Origin: Candidatus Galligastranaerophilus intestinigallinarum
GTDB lineage: Bacteria; Cyanobacteriota; Vampirovibrionia; Gastranaerophilales; Gastranaerophilaceae
DNA: 19,961 nucleotides
Reading direction: 5' to 3'
Assembly (NCBI GenBank): GCA_018715855.1
Contig: DVKW01000187.1
Coordinates: forward strand, 1 to 19,961
Positions within the stretch are counted from its first letter, which is position 1; each line of letters opens with the position of its first letter. Both the position numbers and the translations under genes were made by a program. Positions 14,736 to 19,961 of this stretch are shown here, piece after piece. Below the pieces are notes generated by a model. That model saw only the letters and a program-made list of their open reading frames with translations, did no database searches and was not told the DNA's origin.

Positions 14736-14764
14736 TTTTATATTGCCCTTATTGGTGATATAAT
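14736..14764 (+). promoter_or_regulatory. extended -10 promoter for rsmH-ftsL-ftsI
   Basis: TGATATAAT at 14756-14764 is a perfect extended -10. TTTTAT at 14736-14741 is a weak -35 at 17 bases. The start site would be near 14771, about 23-32 bases before the rsmH start codon candidates. No Shine-Dalgarno is visible in that leader. Confidence 0.6.
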
Positions 14765-14793
14765 TTTTCACATATTTTTTATTTAATAAATGT

Positions 14794-15765
14794 TTGAAAA
14801 TTATGGTTGAAAGCTTATTTAAAAATGAAAATTTTACCCACTACACCGTCATGCTGAATGAAGCGGTGGAATTTTTAAATGTTGAAAATAACCCCGACGG
14901 CATTTATATAGACGCCACATTAGGGGCAGGCGGCCACAGCGAATTAATTCTGCAAAAGCTTTCAGATAAAGGAAGGCTTATTTCTTTTGATATTGATAAA
15001 GATGCAATCAAAGCCGCATCAAAAAGGCTTTCCAAATATAAAAATTTAACCATAGTAAATAGAAGCTATACCGAAATTAAAGAAGTTTTAGCCGAACTTG
15101 GAATTGAAAAAATAACAGGCGGCGTTATTTTTGATTTAGGTGCAAGCTATCACCAATTAACAAAAGATGAAAGAGGATTTAGCTTTAAAAAAGATGCCCC
15201 GCTTGATATGCGCTTTAACCAAGAGCAAAAATTTTCAGCATATGATGTTGTGAACAAATACAAAGAAGAAGAACTGGTTGAAATTTTTTCAAAATATGGA
15301 GAGGAACATTTTTCAAAAAGAATTGCAAAAGCAATCGTAAATTCTCGCCCAATTAATACAACTTTACAATTGTCGAATTTAATTGTAAATTGCACACCAA
15401 AAGTTAAATCTTCAATTCACCCCGCCACAAGGGTGTTTCAGGCAATCAGAATTGAAGTTAATCAAGAGTTGTTAAATTTTGAAAATACATTAAAAGATGT
15501 GCTTACTTTATTATCCTTAGGTGGTATAATTAGTATTATAAGTTTTCATTCATTGGAAGACAGAATTGCAAAGCATTTTTTTAAGGAATATTCCAAAAAA
15601 TGCAGGTGCAAAAAAGAACAAATAATTTGTTCTTGCGGCGGTCAGGTTCTTGAAATTCTTACTAAAAAACCTGTTTGTGCCAAGGATGAGGAAATTACCG
15701 TAAACCCGCCTTCAAGAAGTGCAAAGCTTAGAGCTGCAAAAAAAATAGCCGATATTGGAGTTTAA
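14794..15765 (+). CDS. rsmH: RsmH (MraW), 16S rRNA N4-methylcytidine methyltransferase
   Basis: RsmH methylates the N4 position of C1402 in 16S rRNA using S-adenosylmethionine. The 323-aa product shows the SAM-binding loop DATLGAGGHS (40-49), FDIDKDA with the ribose-binding acidic residue near 66-69, VIFDLGASYHQLT (111-123), RGFSFKKDAPLDMRF (127-141), HPATRVFQAIRIEVNQEL (209-226), ISFHSLEDR (249-257) and the C-terminal NPPSRSAKLRAAKK (304-317). C270, C272, C279 and C281 make the usual CxC-x6-CxC segment. The frame is open from TTG at 14794, but ATG at 14803 (residue 4) is an equally plausible start; conserved sequence begins only at residue 14. The gene opens the division segment with an FtsL-like gene and ftsI. 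No mraZ precedes it. Confidence 0.95.
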   Translation: MKIMVESLFKNENFTHYTVMLNEAVEFLNVENNPDGIYIDATLGAGGHSELILQKLSDKGRLISFDIDKDAIKAASKRLSKYKNLTIVNRSYTEIKEVLAELGIEKITGGVIFDLGASYHQLTKDERGFSFKKDAPLDMRFNQEQKFSAYDVVNKYKEEELVEIFSKYGEEHFSKRIAKAIVNSRPINTTLQLSNLIVNCTPKVKSSIHPATRVFQAIRIEVNQELLNFENTLKDVLTLLSLGGIISIISFHSLEDRIAKHFFKEYSKKCRCKKEQIICSCGGQVLEILTKKPVCAKDEEITVNPPSRSAKLRAAKKIADIGV

Positions 15766-15768
15766 GAT

Positions 15769-16350
15769 TTGAATTCTTTTGATTTTAATTTTAACAGCAA
15801 TAACAATCAAAATTCATCCCAAAGCAAAGGCGATGGGCTTAAACCGGGCATGCCCGATATGACAGGAAACTCTTTTGGCCCTGAATTAATGAATACAAAA
15901 CAACCAAAACCCCAATATTATGGCAACATTCAAACAGCAAGGCCAATTCAAAGAAACGCAAGAGCACAGCAAAACCCCGTTATTAGCGGCTATTTTGTAA
16001 AAGAAAAATCATATAAAGAAATTATAATTTCAAGAATAAACACCGTGCTTTGCGGCATTTTAGGGTGTTTGGTTTTAGTTTGCCTTGTCAGCTATTATTT
16101 TGTCGTTTTAAATGAAATGGAACTTAGAAAATTAAGCAAAGAAACAATTGCTCTTAATTATGATAACGTTGATATGCAAAACAAACTGGATAATCTTCAA
16201 TCGTTTTCAAATGTAGATTTTGCGGTTACAAAATCAAATACACTAACAAGAGCTAAAAAAGTTATCGAATTATCGGCGGCAAATGTTCCGCATGTGAACT
16301 ATGACAAAAAGAAAAATGAAGGGCTTACCAACAGGTATTTAGGATACTAG
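15769..16350 (+). CDS. FtsL-like bitopic membrane protein
   Basis: Position between rsmH and ftsI and topology suggest FtsL, the small divisome protein that works with FtsB and FtsQ to activate FtsWI. The 193-aa sequence shows a long cytoplasmic N-terminal part (1-88) rich in Asn, Gln, Ser and Pro and probably disordered. One membrane helix follows at about 91-113 (NTVLCGILGCLVLVCLVSYY and on). A short extracytoplasmic coiled-coil region (115-145) has leucine-type spacing, and SNTLTRAKKVIELSAANVP then resembles the end of FtsL proteins. FtsL is poorly conserved, so synteny carries most of the weight. The N-terminal part is longer than in E. coli FtsL. The TTG start is fixed by an in-frame TAA two codons before it and by GGAG eight bases upstream. 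Confidence 0.62.
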   Translation: MNSFDFNFNSNNNQNSSQSKGDGLKPGMPDMTGNSFGPELMNTKQPKPQYYGNIQTARPIQRNARAQQNPVISGYFVKEKSYKEIIISRINTVLCGILGCLVLVCLVSYYFVVLNEMELRKLSKETIALNYDNVDMQNKLDNLQSFSNVDFAVTKSNTLTRAKKVIELSAANVPHVNYDKKKNEGLTNRYLGY

Positions 16351-16378
16351 ACTTTTTATTTTGAGGCATTAGGGGAAG

Positions 16379-18094
16379 TTGAACAGAGAATTTCATAAAC
16401 TATTCGAAAAAAGGGTAGGCTGCCTGCAGCTTTTATTCAACCTGTTTGTAGTGCTTCTTTTAATTTATCTTTTTTTGGTTCAAGTGTTTGATATAAGGGG
16501 CTATAGAGACCGTGCCAAAACCCAAAGGGCATCCACTCCGTTTGTTTTAAGGGGCGAAATTGTAGATAGAAACGATGTTAAGCTTGCAACGGATGACACC
16601 TCGTTTAATATTTATGCACACCCTATGTATTACGACAACACTCCGGATGAATTAGCGGAAAAATTGCAACCGTTGTTAAATATAGATAAAAAAACTCTCG
16701 CTTCAAAATTTGCAAAAGATGAATCGGTTATTTTAATTAAAAAGGGCATTTCAAGAAAAACCGCAGAAAAAATTAAAGCGCTTAAATTAAGAGAAATTTC
16801 TCTTGAAGCAAAAAATAAAAGAATATATCCCCAAGGCAGCTTGGCAGCGCATATTTTAGGCTATTACAACGCAGATGCCGACATGGCAGGGGGCATTGAA
16901 TATGTTGCGGGGGATTACCTTAAATATATCGACAAATCAATTAAATATGAAAAAATGCCAAATGGCGATATTATTTACAATTTATCCGTTGACCCTGAAG
17001 ATGTAATAAAACCCGCTAAAGGCAAAACTTTAAAATTAACAATCGATTCTCCGATTCAACACATTTGCGAAAAATATTTATATCAAATGGTTCAAAAAAC
17101 AGATGCCTACAGGGGTGCTGTTATTGTCATGGAACCAAAAACGGGTGAAATTTTGGCACTTGCCGAATACCCTTATTATGACCCTAATAATTATCAAAAA
17201 CATTCTTTAATTGAAATGAAAAACTGGGCAATTACAGATGTTTACCCCCCGGGGTCAACTTTTAAAATCATAACAATAGCATCTGCCATGTTAAACAATA
17301 AAATAAACAAAAATACAAAAATTATGGACACGGGCAAAATGAAAGTAGGCTGGTGGGAAATTACCAACTATGACTACAGAGAAAAAGGCGCGCCCGGTTT
17401 AATTGACCTTGTATATTTATTCCAACATTCAAGCAACATTGCAAGTGTTAAAGTTGCACAAATGATGACATCGGATGAATATTATGATGCGCTGCAGCTT
17501 TTTGGTTTTGGGCAAAGAACAGGAATTGACCTTCCCGGGGAATCAACGGGGCTTTTACCGAAAGCATCTTCTTGGGATGTATCAACCCATGCTTCAATGG
17601 CTTATGGCTATGGGGCTTCTGTTACTGCAATTCAAATGATTGCAGCCGTAAATGCAATTGCAAATGACGGCGTTTGGATAACACCGCATGTTATTAAATA
17701 TTCAGAAGCCGAAGCAGAACAAAAAGTTATAAAAAGGCGCATTATGACCCATGAACAAGCCAAAGAAATAACGGAACTTTTGGTTAAATCCATTGAACAA
17801 GGGCGTTCAATGGGCAAAATGGAAGCTTACACCGTTGCAGCCAAAACAGGCACATCTAGGCGCCCAAATGACAAAGGCACAGGCTATTCAAACAAATTAT
17901 ACACATCTATGATTGGTTTTTTGCCTGCATCTGACCCTAAAGTTACTATTTATGTTGTTATAGATTCACCGCAAGGCGGCGGCCTTTGGGGTTCAACCGT
18001 TGCAGGGCCTGTTTTTAAAGATGTTGCAACCGAAATTGTAAGAATTTTAAACATTAACCCTGATAAACCGCCAAAGGATGATAAAAAAGTGTAA
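16379..18094 (+). CDS. ftsI: FtsI-type class B penicillin-binding protein (septal transpeptidase)
   Basis: The 571-aa protein is a monofunctional class B PBP. A cytoplasmic start of 16 residues is followed by one membrane helix (17-38). The dimerisation/pedestal domain follows (about 54-215, with RGEIVDRN at 58-65 and YPQGSLAAHILGY at 150-162). The transpeptidase domain carries all three active-site boxes: STFK with catalytic S293, SSN at 351-353, and KTGT at 489-492. No PASTA repeats follow. It cross-links septal peptidoglycan as partner of FtsW. The gene order rsmH - FtsL-like - this gene argues for FtsI over the elongation PBP2. The TTG start is the first possible after an in-frame TAG, with AGGGG only a few bases ahead. 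murE, which often follows, is absent. Confidence 0.93.
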   Translation: MNREFHKLFEKRVGCLQLLFNLFVVLLLIYLFLVQVFDIRGYRDRAKTQRASTPFVLRGEIVDRNDVKLATDDTSFNIYAHPMYYDNTPDELAEKLQPLLNIDKKTLASKFAKDESVILIKKGISRKTAEKIKALKLREISLEAKNKRIYPQGSLAAHILGYYNADADMAGGIEYVAGDYLKYIDKSIKYEKMPNGDIIYNLSVDPEDVIKPAKGKTLKLTIDSPIQHICEKYLYQMVQKTDAYRGAVIVMEPKTGEILALAEYPYYDPNNYQKHSLIEMKNWAITDVYPPGSTFKIITIASAMLNNKINKNTKIMDTGKMKVGWWEITNYDYREKGAPGLIDLVYLFQHSSNIASVKVAQMMTSDEYYDALQLFGFGQRTGIDLPGESTGLLPKASSWDVSTHASMAYGYGASVTAIQMIAAVNAIANDGVWITPHVIKYSEAEAEQKVIKRRIMTHEQAKEITELLVKSIEQGRSMGKMEAYTVAAKTGTSRRPNDKGTGYSNKLYTSMIGFLPASDPKVTIYVVIDSPQGGGLWGSTVAGPVFKDVATEIVRILNINPDKPPKDDKKV

Positions 18095-18110
18095 ACATTA
18101 ATAAATTATC

Positions 18111-18138
18111 TTGATTTTATTATTATTTTTGCTAGAAT
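18111..18138 (+). promoter_or_regulatory. extended -10 promoter for the SWIM-domain gene
   Basis: TTGATT (18111-18116), a 16-base spacer and TAGAAT (18133-18138), preceded by TG one base ahead (TGCTAGAAT), form a good promoter 91 bases before the GTG start. No convincing terminator separates it from ftsI. Confidence 0.65.
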
Positions 18139-18228
18139 TTTCATGTGATAAGTTAATTTCGAGTGTAGTTCCTTATTTTAGTTTCACATTTAAGATTTTA
18201 ACTTTTGTAGTTGGTAATAAGAATTATT

Positions 18229-19961
18229 GTGAAATACAATTTTAACAACAGTTTTATTAAAGAGCAAGCTAAACCCGGCAGTTGGCGCAGGGGTTATGAA
18301 TGTTTTCAAAAAAATTTAGTAAGTGATGTCATAATTAAAGATAATGTCATAACAGGCAAAGTAAAGGGCAACTTTAAAGACCACTATGACGTTTCGATTA
18401 AATTCAACAAAACAACAATAAAACCTTCCTGCTCTTGCCCTTTGGATGAACCATGGTGCAAACACGTTGTAGCACTAGGGTTATCTGCCATTAAAGACCA
18501 TCAGGTTGATGAATTAATGTATGAAAAATTCAACATAGAACCAAACCTTGATGATGAAAATATTCCCATGACAGAAAACCCGAAAGGCGGCTATATTTTC
18601 CATTTTAACCCCAAGCGAAGGCAAAATTTCTTCTCCATTTTGGTTATGGACAGGAACACAAAAAGAGTTATAAGAGATTTGGAAGCCATTTTTAAAGCAG
18701 TTTTAGAAATGCAAAAAAATGACCCCGATTTCAAACTGAACGAAGTTCAAAAGCTGGAAGCCATGATGTTTTCAATGCTTTTAAAACAATCAAGGCTTGA
18801 TAAAAAATCGGGCTGGTATGATGTTCAAATTAATAAATTTGATGATTTCTTTAAAATGCTCTCTAAAATGGAAGATGTAATAGACGCTAAAACGCATAAG
18901 AAAATTTTATTTACATCTGATGTTTGGAAATTGTGCTTATCTGTTAATGTTTCATACGTTGGAAACGTTTTATTATCTTTATATTGGAAACGCCCCGATA
19001 GCGGTGAAATTTACCCGTTCGAAGAAATCAGATATTTTTCCCGCGGGCTAAAATGGGGAAGATATAAAGACAGAATTTTCCAAACAGATGTTATGGTTTC
19101 CGTTCTTCCGCAAAACCTTATAAAATCTTCTTTTACGGATATAAAAGATGCTGAAGGCGGCAAATTTATTTATGAAGAACTTCCCGAATTAAGAAAAGTC
19201 ATGACGGTTGAATTATCAGATGAAATGGAAAAGCTTTCATTTGAAAAAAGAGACCCCAAGTGTATTGTAGAGCTTGGAATAGATTATGATCAATCATTAA
19301 AAGCTTCGCTTGAATTTGAATATGACGGTGTGAGAGTTCCATACGCCAAAAACCCAAAAACCCCATATATAACAATTAAAGACCCCGATAAAGATTTATT
19401 ATATTGGGTTAAAAGAGATTCAAACTATGAGCAAAGAGCCTATCAAATGCTTCTTGCTTGCCGTTTTGCGCCAATGCAGACAAACAATTTGGCTCTTGAA
19501 AAAGAAAACGCCATAGATTTTTACAACTACTATATAAAACAAGCAGGCCCGAATTGGGAATTTATTGAAAAAGACGATATGTCTATGTATAAATTAACCA
19601 AAAAAGAGCTTACATTGTGTGCAGACATTGATTTTTCATCTGATACGACAGATAAATTTGAAATTGAAATGTACGCTGAAGCAGAGGGCGAAAGAATTGA
19701 ATTTGAAAAAGTTCAAGATTTGGTCTATGACGGGCAAAGATATTACCAATCAACAGGCAAAGGTCAAAGTTTAATTCCCGTTGATAACGTTTTCACTCTT
19801 TTAAAATCGTTTAATACATACGATGTTTACAAAAATGATGAAGATAAATATATTGTAAAAACCTACCGTGCAGGTGTAGTTTCCGAAATGGAAAATATGA
19901 ACGTAAAAATGAAAATGTCGAGAAAATTTTCCAAATTCTGGAAAGAAATTTCAACATTTTC
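18229..19961 (+). CDS. SWIM zinc-finger, SNF2-associated protein (5' part; runs off the window)
   Basis: An open frame of 577 codons runs from GTG at 18229 to the window end without a stop. Residues 68-79 hold the SWIM pattern C-x-C-x6-C-x-H (CSC, then C77 and H79), preceded by about 60 residues of the strand-rich lead-in usual for SWIM proteins (GSWRRGYECF, then VSIKFNKTT). The next 490 residues carry no helicase motif. They look like the helicase-associated region that bacterial SWIM/SNF2 ATPases (HepA/RapA-like class) have before their motor, so the SNF2 ATPase is expected beyond 19961; this is inference. TTG at 18211 in the same frame is an alternative start, and neither has a good Shine-Dalgarno. 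The protein probably binds nucleic acid through the zinc finger. Target and process are unknown. Confidence 0.78.
   Translation, partial: MKYNFNNSFIKEQAKPGSWRRGYECFQKNLVSDVIIKDNVITGKVKGNFKDHYDVSIKFNKTTIKPSCSCPLDEPWCKHVVALGLSAIKDHQVDELMYEKFNIEPNLDDENIPMTENPKGGYIFHFNPKRRQNFFSILVMDRNTKRVIRDLEAIFKAVLEMQKNDPDFKLNEVQKLEAMMFSMLLKQSRLDKKSGWYDVQINKFDDFFKMLSKMEDVIDAKTHKKILFTSDVWKLCLSVNVSYVGNVLLSLYWKRPDSGEIYPFEEIRYFSRGLKWGRYKDRIFQTDVMVSVLPQNLIKSSFTDIKDAEGGKFIYEELPELRKVMTVELSDEMEKLSFEKRDPKCIVELGIDYDQSLKASLEFEYDGVRVPYAKNPKTPYITIKDPDKDLLYWVKRDSNYEQRAYQMLLACRFAPMQTNNLALEKENAIDFYNYYIKQAGPNWEFIEKDDMSMYKLTKKELTLCADIDFSSDTTDKFEIEMYAEAEGERIEFEKVQDLVYDGQRYYQSTGKGQSLIPVDNVFTLLKSFNTYDVYKNDEDKYIVKTYRAGVVSEMENMNVKMKMSRKFSKFWKEISTF

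Noticed and set aside
14721..14764. Imperfect inverted repeat around the rsmH promoter as an operator
   Set aside because: The arms ATTATCAACC and GGTGATATAAT need bulges on both sides and are AT-rich; the match is no better than expected by chance.
1..19961. Mobile elements, integrases, CRISPR arrays or attachment sites
   Set aside because: No transposase-like or integrase-like frames, spaced direct repeats or tRNA-end duplications were seen.

Overview
The window is AT-rich (roughly one third G+C by eye), densely coded, and reads as chromosomal DNA of a diderm bacterium. A signal-peptide-bearing OmpH/Skp homologue points to an outer membrane. The PspA/Vipp1-type protein, low G+C, abundant TTG starts and a tRNA without an encoded CCA would fit an uncultured gut-type relative of the Cyanobacteria (Melainabacteria/Gastranaerophilales). 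That placement is a hunch from style, not proof. I see no IS element, phage gene, CRISPR array or rRNA.

Layout. 165-1292 (+) encodes an HD-GYP response regulator, closed by a palindromic terminator that also faces a tRNA-Ser(UGA) on the minus strand. 5028-1485 (-) is a compact three-gene unit: superfamily 2 helicase, small J-domain protein, PspA/IM30 protein. Behind it, still on the minus strand, lies ompH/skp (5546-5082). Its promoter is divergent from two tandem PlsC-type acyltransferases (5689-7003, +). Then come a 513-aa membrane-associated protein of unknown family and a secreted protein with a carboxypeptidase-regulatory-like domain. The latter converges on, and overlaps, an N-terminally extended dihydropteroate synthase gene (folP, -) that carries one in-frame TAA. 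rplY (bL25) is divergent from folP. A 93-aa orphan gene (-) follows, then DUF192-uvrC (+).

The right third is all plus strand: a BlaI/MecI-type repressor, a 125-aa unknown and a TadE-like protein in one unit; a division-and-wall segment rsmH - FtsL-like - ftsI; and the 5' part of a SWIM-zinc-finger, SNF2-associated protein that runs off the window.

How the genes fit together. Envelope functions dominate: PspA membrane protection, Skp chaperone, acyltransferases for phospholipid synthesis, the septal transpeptidase and its small membrane partner. The most suggestive association is helicase/J-protein/PspA, because J-proteins are known to remodel Vipp1 in chloroplasts. Other points of interest are the folP stop codon, a UvrC without its C-terminal helix-hairpin-helix region, blocks of identical DNA between the two plsC paralogues, and extended -10 promoters (TGnTATAAT type) before at least five genes.
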